This document shows, in pieces, positions 23,134-32,500 of a DNA stretch of 45,827 bases; position 1 is the stretch's first letter; every line of letters starts with the position of its first letter. The stretch lies in assembly GCA_040289295.1 (NCBI GenBank), contig PSLA01000018.1:1-45827 (forward strand), read 5' to 3'. Source of the stretch: J051 sp040289295 (GTDB lineage Bacteria > Armatimonadota > Fimbriimonadia > Fimbriimonadales > ATM1). The notes under the pieces are model-generated. The model saw only the letters and a program-made list of their open reading frames with translations, ran no database searches and was not told where the DNA came from. Made by a program: the position numbers and the translations under genes.

Positions 23134-24789
23134 ATGACACTCGTGGCTTTTTTAGCAAGCGGTTTGGCGCTCATGGCGCAGTCTGGGAGCATTCAAGTGA
23201 CCTCGTCGGTGAAGTCGGGGGACGTGCTGAGCGGCGTTGTGGAGTTGCGCGTTACGGTGCAATCTCCCCACCCGGTTACGCAGGTCGAGTTCTACGTTGA
23301 CGGCAAGTTGCGTGCAACCGATACAAGCACACCTTATACATACGTTCTCGACACAATCGTTGAGAAAGAAGGCCCGATGCAAATCGAGGTTGGTGTGTAT
23401 ACCGCTTCTGGCGATAGCCGCAGGGTCGTGTTCAACGTTACCGTTGATAACGGCGTTTCGAAAGGCGTTGAGTTCCACATCCAGAAAGCAACGGAGTTCC
23501 TACAAGTTTCCAAGTGGGACGAGGCAATTCAAGCCGCGCGCATCGCCTTGAAAGTGGACGAAACGAGCAATCAAGCGAAGATCTTGATGGCGCGCGCCTT
23601 CCTGGGAAAGAACATGCTGGACCGTGCGCAGCAGTGGGCTGAAGACGCAATCCTCACCAAAGAGACGGTGGAGGGCGCGGAGTTGCTCGCCGGCATTCAC
23701 GTCCAACGCGCGTTCCGCATTATCAGCATGTCGGGCGACAAGGGCGATGCCCTCAAGGCTATTACCGACGCGTTCAAGGCAGCCGTCCAGCAGAAGCGCC
23801 TTTCTCTTCAACTGCAGATCAAGGCTTTAGGCGACGTTACCGACGCAAACCGGCTTCGCCTCGCCGACCTGCTGATTGCCAACCACGAGTACTCGGCGGC
23901 GCGCCGAATCTTAGGCGAGAAGTGGAACGAATACGAGCCGGACACGTCGGTTGGCAACCGGCTCGTTTACGCGATGCTGCGCTCCGGGATGATGGCTGAA
24001 GCTTACGCGACGACCGAGATTATCCTGAAGCGTGGGGTGCCGGACGCCGGAACCTACGCGCTCCGTGCCGCGGGCTTCGCCTACTACCGTAAGTGGGCGG
24101 AAGCCCAGGAGGCGCTCCGCGAAGGCGCGTTCAGCGACCCGAACTCGCCCACGCTGATGACCGCGGCGGCCTACGTCGCAACCATGAGGGGCGAGCGCGC
24201 CGCCATCCTGAGTCAGGTCAATCAGATGCTTGAGCAGCACGTGAATGCGGGTCAGGCGTACTATTATCTCTTCACTCTTCGGTACATGGTTGGCGAGTAC
24301 GACCGCTCTCGCGACAACTTTCGAGAGGCGTTGATGCTTGAACCACTCCTTTTCGACGCCTACGTGGAGCGTGGCTACCAGGCGTTGAACACCGCGCGAA
24401 CCCTTCCGCCGGGGCTTTCTTCCGACAGAGACCTGATACTAGACCAGGCGCTTGCTTTCTTCGAGGTTGCAGTCGCAGCGAAGCCGGACTCTGCGGAGGC
24501 GCTAAACGGTATTGCCGTTGTAAACCTATATAAGAACAACGTCGAGCAAGCCGTCCGGATGGCGGAGGCAGCCACGAACGCTGCGCCGCAACAGCCGTGG
24601 GCATGGTTCACCTATGCCGCCGCGCTCGGCGCCGCACGCAAGCCAACCGAGGCTACGAAGGCGGTGGACCGAGCCGGCGCCCTAGACGGGGTCGTTTTGA
24701 AAGGAAGGAGCGTTCCGACGACCGACCAAGCGTGGGACTACACGTGGCGGTACGGTCGCCAGCCGGTGCTCATTCCGCCTCGGTCGTAG
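23134..24789 (+). CDS. Exported protein with a bacterial Ig-like domain and TPR repeats
   Basis: 551 residues. A short hydrophobic N-terminus (LVAFLASGLALMAQ) acts as a signal peptide or anchor. Residues about 20-110 form an Ig-like domain (SGVVELRVTVQSPHPVTQVEFYVDGKLRATDTSTPY). The remainder is a series of TPR helices (KWDEAIQAARIALKVDETSN, AFFEVAVAAKPDSAEALNGIA, TYAAALGAARKPTEATKAVD). Such proteins act as extracytoplasmic scaffolds; the partner is unknown. TAATAT at 23107-23112 is a possible -10, and AAGAGAG precedes the ATG. The 3' end overlaps the convergent mnmG gene by 20 nt. Confidence 0.8.
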   Translation: MTLVAFLASGLALMAQSGSIQVTSSVKSGDVLSGVVELRVTVQSPHPVTQVEFYVDGKLRATDTSTPYTYVLDTIVEKEGPMQIEVGVYTASGDSRRVVFNVTVDNGVSKGVEFHIQKATEFLQVSKWDEAIQAARIALKVDETSNQAKILMARAFLGKNMLDRAQQWAEDAILTKETVEGAELLAGIHVQRAFRIISMSGDKGDALKAITDAFKAAVQQKRLSLQLQIKALGDVTDANRLRLADLLIANHEYSAARRILGEKWNEYEPDTSVGNRLVYAMLRSGMMAEAYATTEIILKRGVPDAGTYALRAAGFAYYRKWAEAQEALREGAFSDPNSPTLMTAAAYVATMRGERAAILSQVNQMLEQHVNAGQAYYYLFTLRYMVGEYDRSRDNFREALMLEPLLFDAYVERGYQALNTARTLPPGLSSDRDLILDQALAFFEVAVAAKPDSAEALNGIAVVNLYKNNVEQAVRMAEAATNAAPQQPWAWFTYAAALGAARKPTEATKAVDRAGALDGVVLKGRSVPTTDQAWDYTWRYGRQPVLIPPRS

Positions 24790-26698
24790 CTGCTTTCTCA
24801 CGGTCGCCGCGCTTCCGAAGGTGCCCCGCGATCAGCGCGATGTCCGTCGGGCGCACGCCCGGTACGCGCGCCGCTTGCGCAAGCGTCAGCGGCTTCACGC
24901 GCGCCAGCTTTTCGCGCGTCTCGTGGCTAATGCCTTTCACGTCGTCGTAATTGAAGCCCGCGGGCACGCCGAGTGCCTCAAGGCGACGGCGCTGCTCGAC
25001 CTGTGCCTTCTGCCTTGCGAGGTAGCCGGCATACTTCGCCTCCACCTCAATTTGACGTGCTGCTTCCTGACTCAAGGGGCTGACGTTCCAGTTGGGAAGT
25101 TCGACTCCGAGCGTTCCGGCCACCGCGGCAACGTGCTCGAGGCGAGCCCCCGGTCGCTGCAACAGCTCCTTGAGGCGGATGCGGTTTCGGAGTACCGGCA
25201 ACCCCGCTTCGCGTAGCGCATCGTTCGCCGAGGATCCGATGCTAACGGAATCCAAGATTCCGGAGAGGCTCTTCTGAAAGCGCCTCTTCTCCTGAAAGCG
25301 ACTCCATCGTTCTTCCGAAACCAGCCCAACCTTGCGCCCGATGGGCGTTAGGCGCTGGTCAGCGTTATCGTTTCGGAGCATCAGTCTGTACTCGCTGCGG
25401 GCGGTCAGCATGCGGTAGGGGTCGTCAACACCCTTGGTGACCAGGTCGTCAATCAGAACGCCGATGAACGAGATGTCTCGGCGGAACACGACCTGCGGTT
25501 CATCCATGGCTTCGCGAGCGGCGTTGATACCGGCGACGATGCCCTGCGCCGCCGCTTCCTCATACCCGCTGGTGCCGTTCACCTGGCCGGCGAGAAACAG
25601 GTTCCGGCACCGCTTGCTCTCGAGCGTGGGATAGAGTTGCATTGGGTCGGCCATGTCGTACTCGACGGCGTAGCCAGGGCGGAGCATTTCAACCTCTTCC
25701 AGGCCTGGGATGTGGCGAAGGAACTCGAGTTGCACCTCCGCCGGCAGTGATGTGCTGACCCCTTGCACATACACGGATTCTCCGCCCCACTCTTCGATTT
25801 CGAGGAACACCGTGTGTCGTTCACGGTCCGGGAAGCGCACGACCTTGTCCTCAATACTCGGGCAATAGCGTGGCCCTATGCCTTCGATTTGCTTGCCGTA
25901 GACGGCGCTTAGGTGCAGGTTACGGAGAATCACCTCATGCATCGTTGGTGTCGTGTGGGTCTCATAGCAATCGAGCATCTCGCCCGCGGGCGACACGCGG
26001 TCGTGCAAGAAACTGAACGGCGGGGCGTCGGGCTCGCAAGGCTGGACGGAGACGCGCGTCATGTCAATGCTGCCGAGGCGGATCCTTGGCGTGGTTCCCG
26101 TTTTGAACCTTCTGATGCGGACGCCGATGTTGCGCAAGAAGGCGCTGAGGCCAGTAGTAGCGGGTTCGCCGAAGCGGGCGGCGGGCACCGCCGACGCTCC
26201 CTGATGGCAGACGCCATTGAGAAACGTGCCGGTGGTCATTACGACCGACTTCGCGGCGATATGCGTGGTTGAACCGTCGCCAGCTCTGAGGACGACGCCG
26301 ACCGCCTCGCCGCCTTCGACCAGCACCGTCTCGACCGTGCCTTCAATGAGGGTCAGCCTCGGCTGGGCTTCAAGAGTCTCACGCATGAGCGCGGGGTAGA
26401 GCGCCTTGCACGCATGTGCACGGAGCGTTTGGATCGCGGGGCCCTTACCCGTTCCCACCACGCGGATGTGCGTGAGCGCGTAGTCGGTTGTCGCGCCCAT
26501 CTGCCCGCCCAACGCGTCCACCTCTCGCACGAGGTGACCTTTCGCAAGGCCGCCGATGCTGCAGTTGCACGGCATGTAGCCGATTCGGTCGAGGCGTAGC
26601 GTGATGCAGGCTGTCTCGGCGCCCATTCGGGCGGACGCCAGCGCAGCCTCGATGCCCGCGTGGCCCGCTCCAATGATGATAACGTCAAACCTGCGCAC
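24770..26698 (-). CDS. mnmG: tRNA uridine-5-carboxymethylaminomethyl modification enzyme MnmG (GidA)
   Basis: 642 residues from a GTG start. The FAD-binding N-terminus is DVIIIGAGHAGIEAALASARMG. Conserved CNCSIGG holds the catalytic cysteine. GTGKGPAIQTLRAHACK, TGTFLNG, RFKTGTTPR, GPRYCPSIEDKVVRF, RPGYAVEYD and NLFLAGQVNGTSGYEEAAAQG are all present. With MnmE it installs the cmnm5 group at wobble U34 of certain tRNAs. TAAACT on the minus strand (26713-26708) lies 9 nt before the GTG, predicting a leaderless mRNA. It is divergent from asnS, with 48 bp between starts. Confidence 0.97.
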   Translation of the reverse strand: MRRFDVIIIGAGHAGIEAALASARMGAETACITLRLDRIGYMPCNCSIGGLAKGHLVREVDALGGQMGATTDYALTHIRVVGTGKGPAIQTLRAHACKALYPALMRETLEAQPRLTLIEGTVETVLVEGGEAVGVVLRAGDGSTTHIAAKSVVMTTGTFLNGVCHQGASAVPAARFGEPATTGLSAFLRNIGVRIRRFKTGTTPRIRLGSIDMTRVSVQPCEPDAPPFSFLHDRVSPAGEMLDCYETHTTPTMHEVILRNLHLSAVYGKQIEGIGPRYCPSIEDKVVRFPDRERHTVFLEIEEWGGESVYVQGVSTSLPAEVQLEFLRHIPGLEEVEMLRPGYAVEYDMADPMQLYPTLESKRCRNLFLAGQVNGTSGYEEAAAQGIVAGINAAREAMDEPQVVFRRDISFIGVLIDDLVTKGVDDPYRMLTARSEYRLMLRNDNADQRLTPIGRKVGLVSEERWSRFQEKRRFQKSLSGILDSVSIGSSANDALREAGLPVLRNRIRLKELLQRPGARLEHVAAVAGTLGVELPNWNVSPLSQEAARQIEVEAKYAGYLARQKAQVEQRRRLEALGVPAGFNYDDVKGISHETREKLARVKPLTLAQAARVPGVRPTDIALIAGHLRKRGDREKAATTEAE

Positions 26699-26707
26699 GA
26701 CCCCAGC

Positions 26708-26713
26708 AGTTTA
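26708..26713 (-). promoter_or_regulatory. -10-like box TAAACT before mnmG
   Basis: CGGTAAACTG on the minus strand, with 9 nt between the hexamer and the GTG at 26698 and no Shine-Dalgarno sequence. Confidence 0.5.
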
Positions 26714-26732
26714 CCGAACGATATTCCTTCGG

Positions 26733-26738
26733 TAGAAT
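26733..26738 (+). promoter_or_regulatory. -10-like box TAGAAT before asnS
   Basis: GGTAGAATTCG, then 8 nt to the GTG at 26747 with no Shine-Dalgarno sequence. The divergent mnmG box is only 19 bp away. Confidence 0.5.
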
Positions 26739-26746
26739 TCGCGCTC

Positions 26747-28138
26747 GTGGATTATCGTCGGTCTTACATTGGCGACCTTCTCAGCGCGCAGCCCGGCACC
26801 TCTGCGGAAGCATTTGGGTGGGTAAAGACGAGGCGCGATAGCAAGGGCATCCACTTTGTTCAACTCAGCGATGGAAGCTGCTTCCACGACCTACAAGTGG
26901 TCATCGAGGCAGGAACAGTCCCTGAGAAGGTAATCAAACAGATAACGACGGGCGCGTGCGTGCGCATCGCAGGCGAGATCGTCGAGTCGCCCGCCGCCGG
27001 CCAGCCGATCGAGCTGAAGGCGCGAGAGGCGGAGATCTACGGCCCGGCGGATCCTGAGACTTACCCGATTCAAAAGAAGGGCGCGTCCTTCGAGTTTCTT
27101 CGCGAAGTTGCTCACTTGCGCGCGAGGACGAACACGTTCGGCGCAGTGTTCCGTGTTCGCAACCGTCTCAGCTCGGCAACCCATAAGTTCTTCCAGGACC
27201 GCGGCTTCCTTTATGTGCACACGCCGATCATCTCGGCGAGCGATTGCGAGGGAGCGGGCCAACTCTTCACCGTGACTACCCTCGACATTGATAATCCTCC
27301 GCGTACGGCAGAGGGGAAGGTGGATTTTGGAGAGGACTTCTTTGCGAGACAAGCGTTTCTCACCGTGTCCGGGCAGTTGAACGTAGAGTGCTTTGCGCAG
27401 GCGTTTACCAACGTTTACACATTCGGCCCGACGTTCCGCGCGGAGAACAGCAACACGCCGAGGCACCTCGCCGAGTTCTGGATGATTGAACCGGAGCAGG
27501 CATTCTGTGATATCGAGGGCAACATGAACTTGGCTGAGGAGTTCCTGAAGTATCTCATTCAAGACGTGCTCGACCACTGCGCCGAGGACCTCGAGTTCTT
27601 CCAGAAGCGAATCGAGCCGACGGTCATCGAGACGCTCGAGTCGGTGGCGGATGCTTCGTTCGAGCGACTCACCTACACGGAAGCGATCCGGGTCTTGGAG
27701 AAGAGCGGCGAAGCGTTCGAGTTCCCTGTTTATTGGGGCGCAGATTTGCAGAGCGAGCACGAGCGGTACCTAACGGAAAAGGCATTCAAGAAGCCGGTCA
27801 TCTTGACGGACTATCCGAAGGAGATCAAGGCGTTCTACATGAAGCAGAACGACGACGGCAAAACGGTGCGCGCCATGGATGTGCTTGTGCCTAGGATCGG
27901 CGAGATCATCGGCGGCTCGCAACGGGAGGAGCGCTACAATGCCTTGGTCGAGCGGATGACTGAGGTAGGGCTCGATTTGGAGCCTTACCAGTGGTACTTG
28001 GACCTGCGCCGCTACGGCAGCGCTCCGCACTCGGGCTTCGGGTTGGGGCTCGAGCGGATGATCCTTTACGTGACGGGAATGAAGAACATCCGCGACGTCA
28101 TCCCGTTCCCGAGGACGCCTGGAAACGCGGACTTTTAG
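26747..28138 (+). CDS. asnS: Asparaginyl-tRNA synthetase
   Basis: 463 residues, class II synthetase. An OB-fold anticodon-binding domain comes first (VKTRRDSKGIHFVQLSDGSC, GACVRIAGEIVES), then the catalytic core. Motif 2 is visible as FGPTFRAENSNTPRHLAEFWMIEPE and motif 3 as GFGLGLERMILYVTG. The 'AENSNTPRH' element marks AsnS rather than AspS. It charges tRNA-Asn with asparagine. The GTG start is supported by TAGAAT 8 nt upstream; the open frame further upstream lies within the mnmG start region. The TAG stop overlaps a convergent TAA (TTAG). Confidence 0.96.
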   Translation: MDYRRSYIGDLLSAQPGTSAEAFGWVKTRRDSKGIHFVQLSDGSCFHDLQVVIEAGTVPEKVIKQITTGACVRIAGEIVESPAAGQPIELKAREAEIYGPADPETYPIQKKGASFEFLREVAHLRARTNTFGAVFRVRNRLSSATHKFFQDRGFLYVHTPIISASDCEGAGQLFTVTTLDIDNPPRTAEGKVDFGEDFFARQAFLTVSGQLNVECFAQAFTNVYTFGPTFRAENSNTPRHLAEFWMIEPEQAFCDIEGNMNLAEEFLKYLIQDVLDHCAEDLEFFQKRIEPTVIETLESVADASFERLTYTEAIRVLEKSGEAFEFPVYWGADLQSEHERYLTEKAFKKPVILTDYPKEIKAFYMKQNDDGKTVRAMDVLVPRIGEIIGGSQREERYNALVERMTEVGLDLEPYQWYLDLRRYGSAPHSGFGLGLERMILYVTGMKNIRDVIPFPRTPGNADF

Positions 28139-28296
28139 AAACCGAATCGCTTGTGCCAGTCCTCGAGGGCAAATTGAGCCGTAGGACTGAAGGCATCGTC
28201 CCGGTTAACAACCTGTCCCAAGAAACTGGACGACGAAATCGTAAGGCTGGGAGGCTCCTGCGCTGTTGATGCTTCAACAAATACTGGGTTTGTCTT
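28135..28296 (-). pseudogene. C-terminal remnant of an unidentified gene
   Basis: On the minus strand a frame of about 53 codons ends at TAA (28137-28135) and is preceded by TGA (28299-28297), with no ATG or GTG start. It reads as convincing protein near its end (VVNRDDAFSPTAQFALEDWH then KRFGF). The frame just upstream continues as EVYAALKDKPSI in another phase, suggesting a single frameshift. The stop shares TTAG with the asnS stop, the same convergent arrangement as two intact gene pairs here. I do not recognise the family. Confidence 0.35.
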
Positions 28297-28326
28297 TCAG
28301 CGCCGCATAAACCTCCCGAAATCGGG

Positions 28327-28332
28327 TACACT
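28327..28332 (+). promoter_or_regulatory. -10-like box TACACT upstream of the PEP-CTERM gene
   Basis: GGGTACACTAATATC followed by an in-frame GTG at 28339. Transcription starting here gives either a 38-residue N-terminal extension from a leaderless GTG, or a leader of about 110 nt before the Shine-Dalgarno-led ATG at 28453. The second reading fits the signal peptide. Confidence 0.45.
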
Positions 28333-28389
28333 AATATCGTGGATTGGTGTCGAGTTCGCGCCCCGTCGCACAGAAGGCATGGCACGCGG

Positions 28390-28431
28390 ACAAATTCGCT
28401 AACCAACTTCACAAATTCGCTAACCAACTTC
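28390..28431 (+). repeat. Perfect tandem duplication of a 21-bp unit
   Basis: ACAAATTCGCTAACCAACTT plus C occurs twice in direct succession (28390-28410 and 28411-28431) in the leader of the PEP-CTERM gene, ending about 10 bp before its Shine-Dalgarno. In-frame translation gives TNSLTNF twice. It may be a slippage-prone or protein-binding element. Confidence 0.9.
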
Positions 28432-28452
28432 AGGAAAAGGAGGAAGAGATCT

Positions 28453-29187
28453 ATGAGATCTACTCTTAAGGCGCTTGTAGCGGCCGGTATCGTGGGGATG
28501 GCATCGACATCATTTGCCATCGTCTTTCCTACGAATGGCCATGCGGCGTCAAACTTCATCCCGTTCGGCGCAGGTACTGCCAATGGAACACCAACCATGC
28601 ATCAGGTGTTTGATAAGGCTCTGTTCGCCGGACAATCGGGCGGGCTTCCGGTTGAGATTCTCTCGATCGGATTCGCCCCCGGGCTGAACGGAACGTTTGA
28701 CTTGGGACAGGTCACGATCAATCTGGGTTACACCCAGCGGATCCCGGGCGTCAACTCTGGCGCCGGTGGGCTTTCCATCCCCACACAGGGTGGTGGAGGC
28801 GGGCCAAACCGGGACATCAACCTTCCGTTCGCGACGTTCTACAACAACCCGAATACGTCGTTCACGATCACCAACTACGGTTCGAACAACTTCAGTGAGA
28901 TGGTGTTCAACGGAACCCCGTTCGTGTACGACCCGAACCTCGGGAATCTGCTCGTTGAGATCGTCGTGCCTAGCCCGAACAACACCACGCTTCACGTCAG
29001 CCGTGCAGCGGGCAGCAGCCAGGCATCGCGCGCCTTCTCGGGTACGCGGTTTGGCGATCAGGAGTCGCCGACAACGGCCACCCGTATGGACTTCCAGTTC
29101 AACGTCGTGCCGGAACCGGGGACGATGCTTGCTCTCGGAGCGGGGCTTGCCGCTCTCACAGCACGCCGCAGGATGAAGCGATCGTAA
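28453..29187 (+). CDS. PEP-CTERM sorting-domain secreted protein
   Basis: 244 residues. The signal peptide MRSTLKALVAAGIVGMASTS with a cut near SFA is followed by a low-complexity, Gly/Asn-rich extracellular region (GGGGGPNRDINLPFATFYNN, TITNYGSNNFSEMVFNG). The C-terminal VPEPGTMLALGAGLAALTARR is a PEP-CTERM sorting signal, so the protein would be handled by an exosortase and held at the envelope. AAAAGGAGGAAGAG gives a strong Shine-Dalgarno before ATG 28453, which is preferred to the in-frame GTG at 28339. A strong terminator follows the gene. Role probably structural or surface-related; not known. Confidence 0.88.
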   Translation: MRSTLKALVAAGIVGMASTSFAIVFPTNGHAASNFIPFGAGTANGTPTMHQVFDKALFAGQSGGLPVEILSIGFAPGLNGTFDLGQVTINLGYTQRIPGVNSGAGGLSIPTQGGGGGPNRDINLPFATFYNNPNTSFTITNYGSNNFSEMVFNGTPFVYDPNLGNLLVEIVVPSPNNTTLHVSRAAGSSQASRAFSGTRFGDQESPTTATRMDFQFNVVPEPGTMLALGAGLAALTARRRMKRS

Positions 29188-29210
29188 GCAGTCGTCAACG
29201 CCTGACGACG

Positions 29211-29242
29211 ACGGGCGGGCCCACTTGGGCGCGCCCGTTTTG
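29211..29242 (+). terminator. Rho-independent terminator of the PEP-CTERM gene
   Basis: ACGGGCG (29211-29217) pairs with CGCCCGT (29232-29238), with an inner GCCC/GGGC extension around ACTT, followed by TTTTG. It lies 23 nt after the stop codon. Confidence 0.8.
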
Positions 29243-29252
29243 TGGCAACCGG

Positions 29253-29456
29253 TCACCGCTTGTGCTCACCCGGTTCAAAGAGCAGCGACGCCGTGTCGCG
29301 GTATGCCTCGATCCGTTCCTCGTCGATCTCGGCCTTCAGGTTCTTTAGCCAGCCGCCCCAAGCCCTCGTTCTCTCCCGCCACCGGGAAGAACACCTGGCG
29401 CGGATAAAGGCTGCGCCGGTCGTAGTCGATGTCGAGCAGCCAGACAGCGACACGTC
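29253..29456 (-). pseudogene. Truncated, frameshifted C-terminus of an adenine-specific DNA methyltransferase (Mod-like)
   Basis: Two consecutive minus-strand frames together spell the end of a Mod-type (type III/site-specific) DNA methylase. The first reads VAVWLLDIDYDRRSLYPRQV, then FFPVAGENEG. After a one-base shift the second reads GGWLKNLKAEIDEERIEAYR, then DTASLLFEPG, ending at a TGA (29255-29253). In intact proteins of this type these segments are contiguous at the C-terminus. The catalytic part (DPPY and FxGxG) is absent, with a stop directly upstream. It is a dead remnant downstream of the helicase-nuclease gene on the same strand. The family call is from motif recognition. Confidence 0.65.
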
Positions 29457-29586
29457 AGGCTATCCACCTCGTTTCATACCTGCCTGCGGGCGGGGGTCTG
29501 TATCTTTCCATCGTCGACCTTGACGATTGCGTGTGGACTCGCGGGCGGACCGTCCGCTGCGGCCGGTTGTTAGGCACCGTTGATAA

Positions 29587-32500
29587 TTATCGGTGTCGAT
29601 CACCAGGTGGGATCGTGGCACGGGCCTGGCCAACAACTGCAGCCACGTTTTTGAGTCGCGCCCTGATGCGGCTGCCCATCCGCTCGAACGGCAAAGTCGC
29701 GAAGATCTCACGGATGAGTTCCTCGTCAGTACGCAGCAAACCGTCGGAGGCGACCCATTCGGCAATCTGCCTCAATTCGAGGTCGCTGTACTCGTCGATC
29801 GTCTCGCGCACCGGCACGTGCGGCCGTGGCCCGCGCTGAGGCGCAGCCGGTTGCTGCCCCGCCTGCCTGGCGGGTTGATTCCCGCCCGGGGTCGGTCTGG
29901 ACGCCGCATCGGCGTCCGTCGAATCCGCCCAGCGTACCGCCTCCTCGTACGCCGAAACCGCGCGCTCCGTCTCTTGCTCTCGCCTGTAGAACCAGTCCAT
30001 CGACCAGATGCGGTGGAAGCGCCACCCGAGCTTTTGGAGATGGGCTTGCCGAAGCCGATCGCGGTCGCGGGCCGTAGCGCTCGAATGGTAGGACGCGCCG
30101 TCGCATTCGATCGCGAGCACCGGCCGACCCGGCTTCTTCGGATGCATCGCCGCCAGATCGATGCGGTAGCGGGACGCACCGAACTGCGGTCGTATCCTGA
30201 TGCCCCGGCTCTCAAGGGCGTCGCGAACATCGGTCTCAAACGGATTGAGGGCAACTTCTCCCGCGTGCTCTCCTTCGGGAAGCCGCGTGCCCCCACTGGC
30301 TGCGTACTCCAGATATGCCTTGAGCAACTGCACGCCCCGACCGCCGGAGCGGTTGAGATCGATCTCGTCGTGTGAGAAGGAACTGATCACGCACATCCGG
30401 CGTTTCGCCCGGGTGATGGCCACGTTCAGGCGACGGTAACCAACGTCCTGGGTGAGGGGGCCAAAGCGGTGCGGCAAGTCGCCGTTCGCGGCTTTGCCGT
30501 AGCCGATCGACAGGATGATGGCGTCGCGCTCGTCGCCCTGGACGGTCTCGAGGTTCTTGACGAAGAAACGCTCTTCCCGGTCGAGTGAAAAGAACTCCGA
30601 AAGGTCGGGCCTGCTTTCGAGGGCGCGGTCCAACGCGGCCTGGACGCGGTTGGCGTGCTTGATGCCCATCGTGATCACGCCGAGCGATTCGTGCGGCCGA
30701 GTTTCTGCGTGCTGCAGCACCTGGCGAACAACCTCTTCGACCTCGCGCGACGCACTCTCTTCCTGCCCACCCAACGCAGGGTCGTGAGGTACGAGAATGT
30801 GTCGGATCGCCTCGTGATCGCGCGCGCTGGGGAAGGTTACGAGCCGCCCTGTGTATATGTGGGTGTTGCTGAAGCTGATGAGCCGCTCGTCCTCGCTGCG
30901 ATAGTGCCACTCCAGAAGCCAGCTCGGCAAAAAGGTTTCGAGCGTCGCGAGGAGGCTCTCGAACCCGCCAATCGACTCCGTGGCCGTGGCCAGTGCATTA
31001 CGCGCATCATCGTCGGTATCGAGGATTTCGTCCTCACCTTCGACGGCCGTCGCGAAGAACGTCGTTGGCGGCAATTGGTGGCGGTCACCGGCCACAACAA
31101 CCTGTTCTGCGCGGTAGAGCGCCGGGATCGCCTCTTCTTGAAGGATCTGGCTTGCCTCGTCGAAGACGACGATGTCGAAATGACGCTTGCTGCCGTCCAG
31201 CAACTGACTGACCGAAAGCGGGCTGGCGACCCAGCAAGGAGCAATCCGCGTCAGGACGTCAGGCGCGCGGGCCAGCAGATCGCGCAGCGGAATGTGCCGC
31301 GACTTCTTGGCCGCTTCCTTTCGGACAAGATCTGCCTGATCGAAGTACCTGTCCATCGCCTCGATGGCGCGCTCGGCGTGCAGCCTGCGGACGCGCTGGG
31401 CGGCAAGGCGGACGCGCTCGCAATCCAAGCGGATGAACTCAGCGATGATCTCCTCATGCGTGCGGCCGCTGAACGAGGCGAGTGCGGGATCGGATGCGAG
31501 CACCTGTTCGAGCGCTGAGTAAAGCCAGATGTACTCGAATCGGGCTGACCAGTGCTCGGCAACGACACTGTGCTTGCGGAGATCATCGAGGAAGGGCGCG
31601 AGCCCCGCCTCCTGTAGCTGCGAGCGGACGGCATGGATGCCCGGTAACTGGAAAGGGGTCTTTTGGTCGCTGGAGAGCGCCCGCAACCGTGAGGCCGCCT
31701 CCGCCAGCTGCATGCCACCGAACGGGCCAGCTTCCGTCATCGCCCCGAGTTCCTTCGTTGCCTCGTCGAGTGCGGTGAACGCGGCCGCCAGTTTCGTATC
31801 GGCGTCCGCCTCCACGGGCACGGCTGAGGCTGGGCCGAGGGCCTGCCAGCGACGAAGGACATCCTCGGCCTGCAACGCTTCCTGCTGCAGCATTGCAGGC
31901 GATGCTGGCGCCGCTCGCAGCGCGAGCAGCCGTTTGCGTGCAGCGCGGTATGCCGGATTCTTCAGGAACGCCCAAGCGCCGACGACCCCACCGCGCGTTG
32001 CGGGCTCGAGCATCCGCGCCAGCTCGCCGGGCTTCGACGAGAAGATCTCGGTGCCGTACTGTTGGCGGACGCTGCGCGCGTCGCGGAGAACCGCCAAGAA
32101 CGACGCCACTTCATCAAGCGTGCTCGGCGGCCGAACCCCAAGCTGGTTTACCACCTGATCGAGAAGTTGTTTGAATCGGGGCCAGAGCTCGTTGGCCGCT
32201 TTGGTCGCCAGATCCAGCGCTTCCTGTGCGCGGCGGCCGTCGCTGATATCCGCGTTGTTCCATGGCGAGGGGTCTGTGCCGAGCAGTAGAGTCGGGTTGG
32301 CAGCGCCCTCGAGGATCCACTGCTTCACTTCATCTGCGCGCTCGGCGGTGAGCGCGGCCAGCGTCTCGCCTCGGAGGCGAAGCGAGGATCTCGCTGCTTC
32401 GGGGAGGCGGAGCAGCCTGCCGATCATCTGGTTCACTGAGAGTCCAGTAGGTTGGCGAACCTCGTTCACGCGGCGCGCATGTTCGTTCAGTTGCTTGCGC

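Noticed and set aside
28098..28598. 166-codon minus-strand open frame across the PEP-CTERM leader
   Set aside because: The translation is low-complexity and antisense to the asnS end, the repeat and the signal peptide region. No family features and no ribosome binding site.
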